Shown here piece by piece: positions 8,455 to 16,229 of a stretch of 43,159 bases of DNA. The translations under genes and the position numbers were made by a program. The notes under the pieces are model-generated. The model searched no databases. It was not told where the DNA came from and saw only the letters and a list, made by a program, of their open reading frames with translations. Source of the stretch: Rhodothermaceae bacterium bin80 (GTDB lineage Bacteria > Bacteroidota > Rhodothermia > Rhodothermales > Bin80); assembly GCA_002238805.1 (NCBI GenBank), contig MPNB01000026.1, positions 1 to 43,159 of the forward strand. Reading direction: 5' to 3'. Every line of letters starts with the position of its first letter. Within the stretch, counting starts at the first letter, position 1.

Positions 8455-8960
8455 CAATATTGCGACACATTATTGCATATTCCGATCGAACTGGGCCACT
8501 GATTCCGATTGATCTGGGACATCGTTCCGAGCGATCTGGGACACCGTTCCGATTGATCTGGGACACCATCCGCGAGGGCATATTTCTCTCGGGTGCGGTG
8601 GCACTAACGGCATCACTGCCTCCATTGTCAGTTGATCTTCTGCTACGGACATTCCCTATGCACATGTGAGTCGGCCCAGCGGCGGACTCCGAAACCTTGA
8701 CAAAGGCTTTGCCGACACGGAACCTTTGACTTGATGCAGTTTGCGGACGGGCAGCGCGTGTAACCAAAGGTAGTGGCATCGTCTTTTGTGGGAAGGAGCA
8801 ATTCAGTCCACTGTCCGAGTATTTCACCAGAGACTTCTCCGTCAGGCTGATCGTTTGGGAAAGACCAACCCTATACCCATGAACGGACAATACGCAAGTT
8901 CGACATTGTAGTGGATTTTTTTGCTGAGAATCCGTGCCCTATTGGAGGTTCGAGAAAAAG
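8455..8960. other. Noncoding/degenerate stretch with transposon-end repeats
   Basis: No gene is supported. The left part holds four 22-23 bp repeats (listed separately). The right part (about 8570-8930) has overlapping open frames on both strands with no recognisable protein family, best read as decayed mobile-element DNA between an IS21-like end and an IS1634-like remnant. Confidence 0.5.
8480..8568. repeat. Four tandem 22-23 bp repeats resembling IS21-family terminal repeats
   Basis: Imperfect copies start at 8480, 8503, 8525 and 8547. The shared core is TTCCGATTGATCTGGGACAC, with variants such as TTCCGATCGAACTGGGCCAC. IS21-family elements carry several such repeats inside their ends as IstA binding sites, and the alternating GGCCAC/GGACAC wording fits that pattern from memory. 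No istA or istB lies next to it, so this would be a solitary end. Alternative: an unrelated iteron-like repeat. Confidence 0.55.
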
Positions 8961-9284
8961 TTATTTTTGGTTGTGTTTTTTACGTTTCGGCGACTTCTCT
9001 TTTGGGGCGTTGACCTTGACTCGCTGCGTATTCTGTTCTGGTTTGAGCCCCATTGCCTAGAAGGTTTGACGCTGGAATGGCTTGAGATCCTGGTCTTGTT
9101 TGAGCAGGATCCCGTGCGTCTTATTCTGAGGGAAAACAGTCGTCACGCGCAGGTGCTCGTTAAGTTTGACCTTGAGTGTGGCCCAGTTCTTGTGGATCTG
9201 TTTTGCGCCCAACTTGCTTCGAATTAAATGCACGACATGAAAGGCAAGGATGGACAGAAACAGATGGGCTTCAATCTGCTCTTT
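8961..9284 (-). pseudogene. C-terminal remnant of an IS4/IS1634-like DDE transposase
   Basis: Minus-strand translation gives EAHLFLSILAFHVVHLIRSK followed by LGAKQIHKNWATLKVKLNEH and LRVTTVF, which fits the end of IS1634-like transposases (helical segment after the catalytic glutamate). The frame begins just inside a TGA (9285-9287), is interrupted by TAG at 9057-9059, and ends at 8961 in a Lys-rich tail. The upstream catalytic core is missing, so this is a dead fragment. It abuts the 3' end of the beta-propeller gene at 9302. Confidence 0.75.
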
Positions 9285-9301
9285 TCAGTAAAATTGTTTA
9301 C

Positions 9302-10330
9302 CTATCTCTCTATTGAAAAAACGACCACTGTGGTGTCTATTGCCTGATACATTCGATCGTTCATTATGTATGTAAGAGTATAATTTGGCAATCTAAAAGA
9401 ATATTTGTACTCGGCTGATTCAGATTCGTATACATCAACTGCAACCACACCTTCATCAACAAAGGAGTGAAGCAGTATTTCATCTCCTTCAAAATTTACC
9501 ATACCAGTAACGAGACCTCCTTCACCTCTATAACTAACTATTCCATTAGACTCAACTCTTACGAGTCTTGGTTCTTCAAAATGATCATCATAAGCCATTG
9601 TTTTTTTAGAAACAAGAAGCGTTCCATCTACATCATAAATCAAAATGGCAGGAAAGCGAATGGGCACAAACACCATATTGTTTCCATGCGTTCCCAACAG
9701 TCCATCTGTCAACATAGCAGCAAATGAATCTTGATTTTCTATAAGTTCTCCAAATTCAACGTTATTGCCTTCGAATCTGGATTCAAATAAAAATTTGTTG
9801 TAAGAACGGACTATATATTCTACCCCCGAATCTGTGACAGCATATCTTACAGGAGCCTTTCGAGTATCGAAAAGCTCTGAATCTACAAGTCTACCGCTGG
9901 TTTTTGAGAAAGAAGATTTCGTCTTGTTATTACTGTCGATCACAGAGATTATTGAATCAGAAACAATGCTGACGCTTGTTATACTTAAAAATTCACCGGG
10001 TCCTTTGCCAATACCATTCCCATAAGACCTTACATACGCGCCACTAGAGTCAAATCGGAGAATCTCATATACCCCGTAATCGACAACATACACATCTCCG
10101 TTGATGTCTGGTATGATATATCCAGGATTATACAAAACGACTTCCTCATCAATAGGAAGTTCAGCTATCCTCTCCGTAGGAACATTTCTCCAAATTCTTT
10201 CCTGATTTTGTTGTTCTTCAGCTGCTTCAAGAAAGAAGTTTTTAGAACCTAATTCACCGCTCCCGGCACTGCTGCAAGAAATAAAAAGCAAGCAAACAAG
10301 AATGGCTTGGCTAAGTCGATATGGATGCAT
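9302..10330 (-). CDS. 6-bladed beta-propeller lipoprotein (GPGEF type)
   Basis: A secreted propeller of 342 residues from the ATG at 10330; the frame is open to 10423, but only the inner start (MHPYRLSQAILVCLLFISC) gives a proper lipoprotein signal with lipobox FISC. Repeated strand motifs such as GDVYVVDYGVYEILRFDSSG and the landmark SYGNGIGKGPGEF match the Bacteroidota 6-bladed beta-propeller group, surface proteins of unknown role often paired with small secreted peptides. The coding region is visibly AT-richer than its neighbours, suggesting separate acquisition. A 54-residue secreted peptide gene lies 96 bp upstream on the same strand. No ligand can be inferred. Confidence 0.75.
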   Translation of the reverse strand: MHPYRLSQAILVCLLFISCSSAGSGELGSKNFFLEAAEEQQNQERIWRNVPTERIAELPIDEEVVLYNPGYIIPDINGDVYVVDYGVYEILRFDSSGAYVRSYGNGIGKGPGEFLSITSVSIVSDSIISVIDSNNKTKSSFSKTSGRLVDSELFDTRKAPVRYAVTDSGVEYIVRSYNKFLFESRFEGNNVEFGELIENQDSFAAMLTDGLLGTHGNNMVFVPIRFPAILIYDVDGTLLVSKKTMAYDDHFEEPRLVRVESNGIVSYRGEGGLVTGMVNFEGDEILLHSFVDEGVVAVDVYESESAEYKYSFRLPNYTLTYIMNDRMYQAIDTTVVVFSIER

Positions 10331-10426
10331 GCTACTCCCAGTTTGACGAACACATTTGTTTTCCTGGGAAACACCAATTAAGTGGACCCATCCTATTGTA
10401 CCATTCACAAGGTATACTTGCACAAT

Positions 10427-10591
10427 TTAATAAAAGCCATGACAGTCACGAACGCTACATTGTGGGTCATCACATTCGGGAACGGCAGTCGGTCCCATCC
10501 CTATACTATCGGATTTCCATCCTGACAGGACTGGCAACAATACAAATGTCAACGACAAAAACAATATTCGATATTTGGCAGTTACTTTCAT
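10427..10591 (-). CDS. 54-residue secreted peptide with three C-terminal cysteines
   Basis: ORF starting MKVTAKYRILFLSLTFVLLP, a good signal peptide, then VLSGWKSDSIGMG and a short tail PECDDPQCSVRDCHGFY. Cysteines at 40, 45 and 50 are evenly spaced by five. It precedes the beta-propeller lipoprotein gene on the same strand. In Bacteroidota, propellers of this kind often follow small leader-bearing peptides (NVEALA group); this peptide lacks the NVEALA word, so only the arrangement is shared. The ribosome binding site is weak. It could be a chance ORF; the signal-like helix and regular cysteines are the reasons to keep it. Confidence 0.4.
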   Translation of the reverse strand: MKVTAKYRILFLSLTFVLLPVLSGWKSDSIGMGPTAVPECDDPQCSVRDCHGFY

Positions 10592-10870
10592 GAGTATATA
10601 ATTTAATCCCAACATCTAACAGAAGACACCTCATCCGTAGTGCAGGGAATATCCTCAACATCACAGCAAACGACTGGCCAAAAACATCGCAAATCTCCTG
10701 ATCCACATCCGCTTCTCTACAGGCCATGTTGCATATTGTGTCAGTTCTCGAATAAGCAGTACTGCTCACTGACATCCTCCACGCGCAAGGGATTGCCTTA
10801 CTGACACAAAGGAGTCCATCGCTCATTACAGGGAGGAGTGCAATGTTAGGAGATCCCGTAGATCACTCCT

Positions 10871-11227
10871 ATGTCCAGCCAGAGCGATCAGAATCTCAAC
10901 TGTGCCCAATTCAATCCGCCGACCTGTCATGTCCACGGCTTCGTCCCTGAGGAAATCTCCGTAGCCGACTCGATCGTCCAGCCACCCTATAAGTCCCACA
11001 CGGGCGAGCTCGTGTTGGTCAAACCTTGCCGGGGTGGCGGGAAGTGTTTCTGGGGGATCCTTGTGGACCAGCTTCACCCAGAAACCGACAAATGGACGTG
11101 CCAGCCCCTGACCGACCAGGAGTTCGCCGATCACATCAGAAATGAACTGTTGGACAAAGAACGGAGCCGGGACTGGGATACCAAAAAGATCCTAGCGATG
11201 CACAGCGAGAGAACCACAGCGGGGTAG
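10871..11227 (+). CDS. Hypothetical soluble protein, 118 residues
   Basis: Open frame from ATG 10871 (an in-frame stop lies just upstream at 10859) to TAG. The product is hydrophilic with a Cys/His-rich beginning (LNCAQFNPPTCHVHGF) and a charged helical end (FADHIRNELLDKERSRDWDT). I do not recognise a family. The opposite strand is open over most of the same interval (10826-11134), and the coding strand is not certain. Base composition is GC-richer than the propeller gene to the left. It is followed by a strong hairpin at 11253-11286. Confidence 0.35.
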   Translation: MSSQSDQNLNCAQFNPPTCHVHGFVPEEISVADSIVQPPYKSHTGELVLVKPCRGGGKCFWGILVDQLHPETDKWTCQPLTDQEFADHIRNELLDKERSRDWDTKKILAMHSERTTAG

Positions 11228-11252
11228 ACCCGTACACGCTGCACACCGCGAA

Positions 11253-11286
11253 ATGGTTTGGCATGGGCGTTCCCATGCCAAACCAT
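11253..11286. terminator. Perfect 15-bp hairpin with 4-nt loop, intergenic
   Basis: Left arm ATGGTTTGGCATGGG (11253-11267), loop CGTT, right arm CCCATGCCAAACCAT (11272-11286), with no mismatch. It sits 26 bp after the stop at 11227 and about 150 bp before the next start. There is no uridine run on either strand, so it is not a classical intrinsic terminator; it may end or stabilise a transcript, or be a transposon-related inverted repeat. Confidence 0.5.
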
Positions 11287-11435
11287 AGAAGATGGAACAA
11301 GTTGTTGCTATTACAATGCTATTTGCAATCTGGGAGGGCCCACCTCGACCGACCATGTCGGATTTGAATTTTACGATGGCAGTTGTTCAGATGGGGATAA
11401 AGAGTTGGAGGAGAATGGGGGAGGATAGCAGTCAT

Positions 11436-12536
11436 ATGATATCAATGCATTGGTTAGTGACGATTTCTTTGGCGTCGTTACTGCTATTGGGCTGTATTGA
11501 GCCTCAATCTGACTCTGTACCAGAACCATATCCTTTTCTGACAGAGTTCTCGACAGACACTCTCCTTGCACATGATCTGCAAGGAGAGTTGTTTGTCCAT
11601 AGCGATTCATTGGGTAATCCAAAACGCATCGCTGTAGGAGAGTTGTTTGTTTTCGTGGGTGACTCGCAAGCGGAGCAGGCGATCACCGTTTTCGACAGGA
11701 GGTCCGGTGAGTTCATTGGATACACAGGTAACAAAGGAGAAGGCCCCCGAGAAATATCATCCGTGTGGTCACTAGACTTTAAGCCAGGGAAAGACTCGGG
11801 ATGGATTTACAATTATCCAGGGGTCTTAAAATTTCTTGATGGTGCATCCATGACCGAAGAATCTATCCGCCTTACGGGAGGGGGGACTCCTATGAGCCCT
11901 GTATGGATAGCGGGGGACAGCATTGCTTCTAGTGGAGGCTATGAATCTGGAAGATTGGGGATATATACACCGGATGGGGAATTTGTTAGAACAATTGGAC
12001 CTGATCCACCAGGAGAAATATCTACTCCCATGATTGCGCGGCAACGTGTCTATGAAGCCGTGCTAAAAACCAACTCTGAAGGCACTAGCATTGTGGTCGC
12101 GTCAAAGAATACGGATCGGATTGAATTTTTCGATAGTTCAAAAATGCTTCGCCTGGTACGAGGGCCAGGATTTCACGAACCAGTATTCAGTACCACCATT
12201 GACAATCAGGGGAATACACGGATGCAAATCGAGCGCGAAACGATCCAAGGCTATGTCAGTGTTGCGGTAACAGACCAGTTTGTTTTTGCCTTGTATTCTG
12301 GGAGATCCCGAGGATGGATTCGCAGTCAAAGATATTTTTCCCCGCCGGCTAAGACGGTTGTTGTTTTTGATTGGAGTGGCTATCCAGTGGGAGTACTTGG
12401 TTTAAAAGACGGGGCCATGGCTATTGGGGTGTCCAACGATGGCAGATTTCTTTACGCAATTTATCGTAGACCGCTCCCAATAGTATTACGCTACGAGGTC
12501 CCTGCGTTGTATCACACGGTTAATAATAATTCTTAG
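11436..12536 (+). CDS. 6-bladed beta-propeller lipoprotein (TolB-like), second copy type
   Basis: A secreted propeller of 366 residues. I choose ATG 11436 because GGGGGAGGA lies about 11 bp upstream and because it yields a lipoprotein signal (MISMHWLVTISLASLLLLGC, lipobox LLGC); the frame is open further upstream to 11292. Blade-like repeats such as ITVFDRRSGEFIGYTGNKGE (with GPRE in place of GPGEF), LGIYTPDGEFVRTIG and TVVVFDWSGYPVGVLG are visible. It faces the same way as the hypothetical gene at 10871 but is separated from it by a strong hairpin. Role unknown; probably an outer-membrane-anchored binding protein. Confidence 0.75.
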   Translation: MISMHWLVTISLASLLLLGCIEPQSDSVPEPYPFLTEFSTDTLLAHDLQGELFVHSDSLGNPKRIAVGELFVFVGDSQAEQAITVFDRRSGEFIGYTGNKGEGPREISSVWSLDFKPGKDSGWIYNYPGVLKFLDGASMTEESIRLTGGGTPMSPVWIAGDSIASSGGYESGRLGIYTPDGEFVRTIGPDPPGEISTPMIARQRVYEAVLKTNSEGTSIVVASKNTDRIEFFDSSKMLRLVRGPGFHEPVFSTTIDNQGNTRMQIERETIQGYVSVAVTDQFVFALYSGRSRGWIRSQRYFSPPAKTVVVFDWSGYPVGVLGLKDGAMAIGVSNDGRFLYAIYRRPLPIVLRYEVPALYHTVNNNS

Positions 12537-12963
12537 GGAGCCGCGCTCGCCGATCGGGGCATGTGCACACGAAGTGTGCAAAACGTTTTTGTTTTTCCAT
12601 CCCCCGCCCACTGTCTGGCGTTTATTCTTGTGTCTGGGTATCCATCTTGACATCCGCCTATCCCCTCTCGCCAGACATCCGAATTTATATCTGGTCAGCA
12701 AGACATATAGGAGGCACTCGATAATCAAAGCGCCTGGGGAACCCAGAGACCGGGGATGGGACTCTCTACCATTTATGCAAGTAAAAAGCGGCATAATTTA
12801 AAAATTTTCATTTTTTTGTAGATCTGTCCTGTTCGTGACGGATTCGAATTACATGAGATCAATTGAGTTGATTTTTTCCACGAATCGACGGTGTCTTCGC
12901 TCCGAATCTGTGTCTCTCCCTTCGGTTCATTTGTCGTCTTGGCGAACTGGTTGGGCGAGGGGA
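12537..12963. other. Intergenic: propeller terminator and IS110 3' flank
   Basis: No convincing gene; short overlapping ORFs on both strands match no family. The left part holds a terminator-like hairpin (12564-12596). The right part, directly after the IS110 transposase stop at 12964, should contain the noncoding end of that element, but I could not define its boundary. Confidence 0.4.
12564..12596 (+). terminator. Hairpin with T-rich tail after the propeller gene
   Basis: TGCACAC (12564-12570), loop GAA, GTGTGCA (12574-12580), then AAACG and a TTTTTGTTTTT run. It lies 28 bp after the propeller stop at 12536, consistent with an intrinsic terminator, although the T run starts five bases after the stem. 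Confidence 0.5.
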
Positions 12964-14271
12964 TCAGGGAGCCACGGTTGCGCGACTGGGGTCATAGCGT
13001 GTTCCATCGCGGAGCATGGCGCAGGCGACGGCAAGCAGCCGATCTGCCACCGACCTCAGCGCTCGTCCGTGGGTATGATTGCGTTCTCGTAGGGCTTTGT
13101 ACTTGGCTTTACTGACGGGATCGTGCTGAACGGCCACCCGGCTCCAGTGATAGACGGCATTGGACAGGCCCGCCAGATAGGCTTGTCGTCGAACGACTCG
13201 CCGGGTTTTTCCCGACTGCCGGGTGACCGGTGCCACGCCACAAAACGATCACAGTCCCCGATGATCTCGAGCCTTGATCAACCCGGGTGCCTCGGAAAGC
13301 AGCGTTGCTAGGACCGTGGTTCCTACGCCGGGCAACGAGGCAAGGATGTCCGCATCGCGCAACGCAGGTCCATCGGAGGATGCTTCGTGCTCGGAGATGG
13401 GGGTTGCCGATTCTGAATCGACCTGTACCGGAACTGGGGGCACTTCCGCAGAGAGCGTTTCAAGGATGGTCTCCATGGCACCTTTCGCCTCTTGCAGCTG
13501 CGCTTGAATCAATGCAAGTCGCCGGAAGCGCAGACGCAGGTTTGCGGTGGCGGCCTCTTGGACTCCGTCGGCCATCGAGATGGGAGTGGTCCGCAAGATC
13601 TGGAGCACCTGTTCGGCGTTGATGCGCCGGATCCGGTGTCGCTTCAATACCTTTTCCACGGAAGCGAGGCGCACGCGGCGGGCCCGTGCTGGCGTGGGAA
13701 TGAGCGTCCAGAGGTCTCTCAGGACCGCGGAGTACAGCGGGAATCCGAGTTCCAGGAATTGCGGGAAGTAGCGCCAGAGCTGAGTTCGGACCTGATGCGT
13801 CAGCCGGGTGCGCTGGGCCGTCAACTCGCCTGCCATCCGAGACCACTCGCGCAACTGAATGATCTCCGCATCCATGGGGTCCAGTCGACGCAGACATCCG
13901 GGATCGGTCCGGACGGCATCGGCAAGGACGCGAGCATCCCGGCGGTCATCCTTCGCCCCAGCCGGCGAAAACCGATCCCGGAAGCGATCCAGCTGCTTGG
14001 GATTGATCGCAAACACCTGGAAGCCGTGCTCCATGAAGCAATCAACGACCGGACCATGGGGAACCTCAATCGCGACCGCAATCTGGTCCGCGTCACAGCG
14101 CGCGTGATGCAAGATCCAGTCCCGCAGTTGATAAAGCCCTTCCCCCGAGTGCGGAAACGCTTTCTCGCCAAGCATCGTCCCCGCTGCGTTCACGATGCAC
14201 ACCTGGTGCGACTTAGAACCCCAGTCAATGCCAGAAAAGATGAGGATGGTGAGGGGAAGATTCTTAGACAT
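12964..14271 (-). pseudogene. IS110-family transposase interrupted by one nonsense codon
   Basis: A 435-codon IS110-type recombinase. The N-terminal RuvC-like DEDD domain has IDWGSKSHQVC, an acidic residue in AIEVPHG, and DDRRDARVLADAVRTDP. The Tnp20-like C-terminal part has LASLPGVGTTVLATLLSEAP and APVTRQSGKTR with the catalytic serine. A TGA at 13249-13251 (minus-strand context GGA CTG TGA TCG TTT TGT) splits it; the frame is unchanged across the stop, and the family would have Arg (CGA) there. The stop falls before the serine motif, so the 340-residue product should be inactive. IS110 recombinases act with an element-encoded bridge RNA. This is otherwise a well-preserved copy, hence recently inactivated. 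Confidence 0.9.
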
Positions 14272-14516
14272 GATGATGTATCTTTAGGGTGAAGGTGATC
14301 GCGGATCGCTGTGACGCTTCGTCGGTCCCTGTATCGGTGCTCAATGGCACAAACTCTCTACGGGGCGTAAATCACAGCACTCCCCAGGGCACGGCTCCCA
14401 TCCAAGCGTTCATGACGCAGGGGGCGGTTGGTTACTCCTGGGGAGGTGATCCGCGGAGATCTGATGCAAACCACAAGTATGCAATGCCCTTGTGATCCCG
14501 GAAAGATCAAACGATC
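14272..14516 (-). mobile_element. IS110 left flank, candidate bridge-RNA region
   Basis: The stretch upstream of the IS110 start codon has no ORF and is where the noncoding end of IS110-group elements, including the bridge RNA, would lie. One local hairpin is visible: CACAAG and CTTGTG around 14474-14495 with a loop of about 13 nt. I could not define element ends or guide loops. Confidence 0.3.
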
Positions 14517-15671
14517 TTGAAATCAAAAGTGCTCAGCGATATACCGATTATCTTCAATTTCTTTGGTCACTGCAACACGTACTTATTTGCATCCCTTGCA
14601 ATATACAGGGGCTATAGTCACTCGTTTGAGGATATCCTCAAACGAGTCAACAAAGGGAACCAAAAACGCTGGATCTTTTTTAGTCTCTATGTCCAAACCA
14701 TCGACCAACACGAACAGGCTGTTCGCCTTGCTGCGAAGCTGGAAAAGGGGGGCCGACGAACGCTCCCACCCGCCATTGTTCGCTGGGTGATGGGCCCAAC
14801 CGGACTGGGTTCCCCGGCGGAATTCGCAACTGCATTGACCGCAGCGGTAACACATATGCAGGTGATTGGGGATTTTCCGGTATCATGGAGGTGAGCCATA
14901 TATTCTGACAGGGTCTCATCCATGAGCTTCCCTCCATTGGTCAGTCATATAATTTCCTGAGATCGCGTTGGTGTTTGATTCTGGTATGCTTAGCATAGGA
15001 TGCCGCAATAGCTCACTCATATTTTCCTTCAACCCTGTGTGGCGAACTGGCTTCTGAGTACACATAGTGCAGCAATATACGTTGCAGGAGTTTCTAACTG
15101 GGGGGATCCGTAAGGAAAAATATCGGACACAGCCATCCAAAATGAGTTTGATCCGTGTATCACTGATCGTCACAAGCCGGACAGGAAAGCTTAAATTAGC
15201 CAGGTTCACATGAATAAAATATCTGGCCGGGCAGCTCAAGAATATTTCCCGCTTTCTAGATAAATTTGCAGAGAGCATCCGGGAGTCGGTTGTAACATTT
15301 ATGGTCTATTTGATTGTTCAATGAAAAGCAGAACAATATGACATGTCAGTGGTGCAGACCATTTATCGGGCGAATGAGTATCTGAATTCAATGCACGATG
15401 CAATCGTTAAGCACGATAGAAAACACGACATTGAAATAGGCTTTGGGAATAATCACAATGACTTTTTACGTTTGGCCCTTGAAGGTTGACTATTTAATCA
15501 ATCATCAACAGAATCAGGGGGGGTGTCAACCGAAAAAGATTGATCAGAACAATTGACCGACCATGCCCGCATTTTGACATGATGAAACCACACCTCCATA
15601 GCGAGACTATCTGATGGCTCAGGGAAACTGATGGTGACCGAGGCCTTTTTCGAAGTTGAAAAAGAGTAGCA
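14517..15671. other. Long stretch without a recognisable gene
   Basis: Open frames occur on both strands (for example plus 14517-14894 and minus 14583-14855 and 14916-15278), but none matches a family and they overlap each other. The two overlapping frames near 14620 share the residues SFEDILKRV only because a perfect palindrome reads the same on both strands. A 48-residue frame at 15343-15489 (beginning MSVVQTIYRANEYLNSMHDA) is possible but unsupported. The last 150 bp should contain the NUDIX gene promoter. Likely decayed accessory DNA. Confidence 0.4.
14620..14647. repeat. Perfect 28-bp palindrome
   Basis: ACTCGTTTGAGGAT followed immediately by its exact reverse complement ATCCTCAAACGAGT, with no spacer. 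Symmetry stops at both outer bases. A spacerless palindrome of this length suits a dimeric DNA-binding protein or a recombination site better than a terminator. Confidence 0.85.
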
Positions 15672-16229
15672 ATGGATCGATTATGGAATTGCACAGCGCG
15701 AAAGTATCTTGGCGACTTTAAGGTTTTCAAGGTGCGCCAGGACGACTGCGTGTCACCACGAACCGGGCGTACGCACAGGTTTTTCGTGTTGGATACGCCT
15801 GACTGGGTTACGATAGTACCTGTTACCACCAGAGGCGAGCTTGTTTGCATTAAGCAATGGCGACCGGGCACGGGAACCATTGAACTAGAGTTACCAGGAG
15901 GTATCGTTGATCCGGGTGAGTTGCCCAGGGAGGCTGCAAGACGTGAGCTCCAAGAAGAAACAGGTTACGTATCAAAAACGCTCGATTCAATAGGCTCAAT
16001 GGCCCCTAATCCTGCGATCACGACGAATCGGTGTCATTTTTTTCTGGCCAAAGATGCAACTCCGGCAGGCAAGCAAAAGCTCGATTCGGGCGAAGATATT
16101 ATCATTAATCTGGTTGATGTGCGTGAGGTGCCAAAGCTTATTACTACCGGGACACTTCAACATGGCATTATCATAGCCGCACTTTATCACTACGAACTAT
16201 ACCTGAAAAGTGGAAGAACAGGAAAATAG
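15672..16229 (+). CDS. NUDIX hydrolase (ADP-ribose pyrophosphatase-like)
   Basis: A 185-residue NUDIX hydrolase that cleaves nucleoside diphosphates linked to another moiety. The NUDIX box is complete: GIVDPGELPREAARRELQEE then TGY, matching G-x5-E-x7-RE-x2-EE-x-G. The preceding strand (VTIVPVTTRGELVCIKQWRP) and following MAPNPAITTNRCHFFLA resemble ADP-ribose/NDP-sugar pyrophosphatases, but substrate cannot be fixed from sequence. The stop at 16227-16229 lies 20 bp inside the next gene, so the two are translationally linked. Pairing of an ADP-ribose-type NUDIX enzyme with an ion channel gene is unusual. Confidence 0.88.
   Translation: MDRLWNCTARKYLGDFKVFKVRQDDCVSPRTGRTHRFFVLDTPDWVTIVPVTTRGELVCIKQWRPGTGTIELELPGGIVDPGELPREAARRELQEETGYVSKTLDSIGSMAPNPAITTNRCHFFLAKDATPAGKQKLDSGEDIIINLVDVREVPKLITTGTLQHGIIIAALYHYELYLKSGRTGK

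Noticed and set aside
8435..8890. Minus-strand frame of 151 codons over the IS21-like repeats
   Set aside because: Its C-terminal part is just a translation of the 22-bp repeats and the rest matches no family; overlapping plus-strand frames are equally open.
10506..10826. Minus-strand frame of 106 codons overlapping the small secreted peptide
   Set aside because: Overlaps a frame with a better signal peptide, contains no recognisable domain, and has scattered hydrophobic and cysteine residues typical of noncoding DNA.
10826..11134. Minus-strand frame of 102 codons opposite the hypothetical gene at 10871
   Set aside because: Antisense to a frame of similar length. I kept the plus strand because it is hydrophilic and ends in a helix-like region, but strand choice is uncertain.
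14517..14894. Plus-strand 125-codon frame and overlapping minus-strand frames, one with a CYRCGQCSCEF start
   Set aside because: The frames overlap, share residues only through the palindrome, and show no family motif or ribosome binding site.
14916..15278. Minus-strand frame of 120 codons
   Set aside because: No domain, no plausible neighbour or ribosome binding site; residue content is not protein-like enough.
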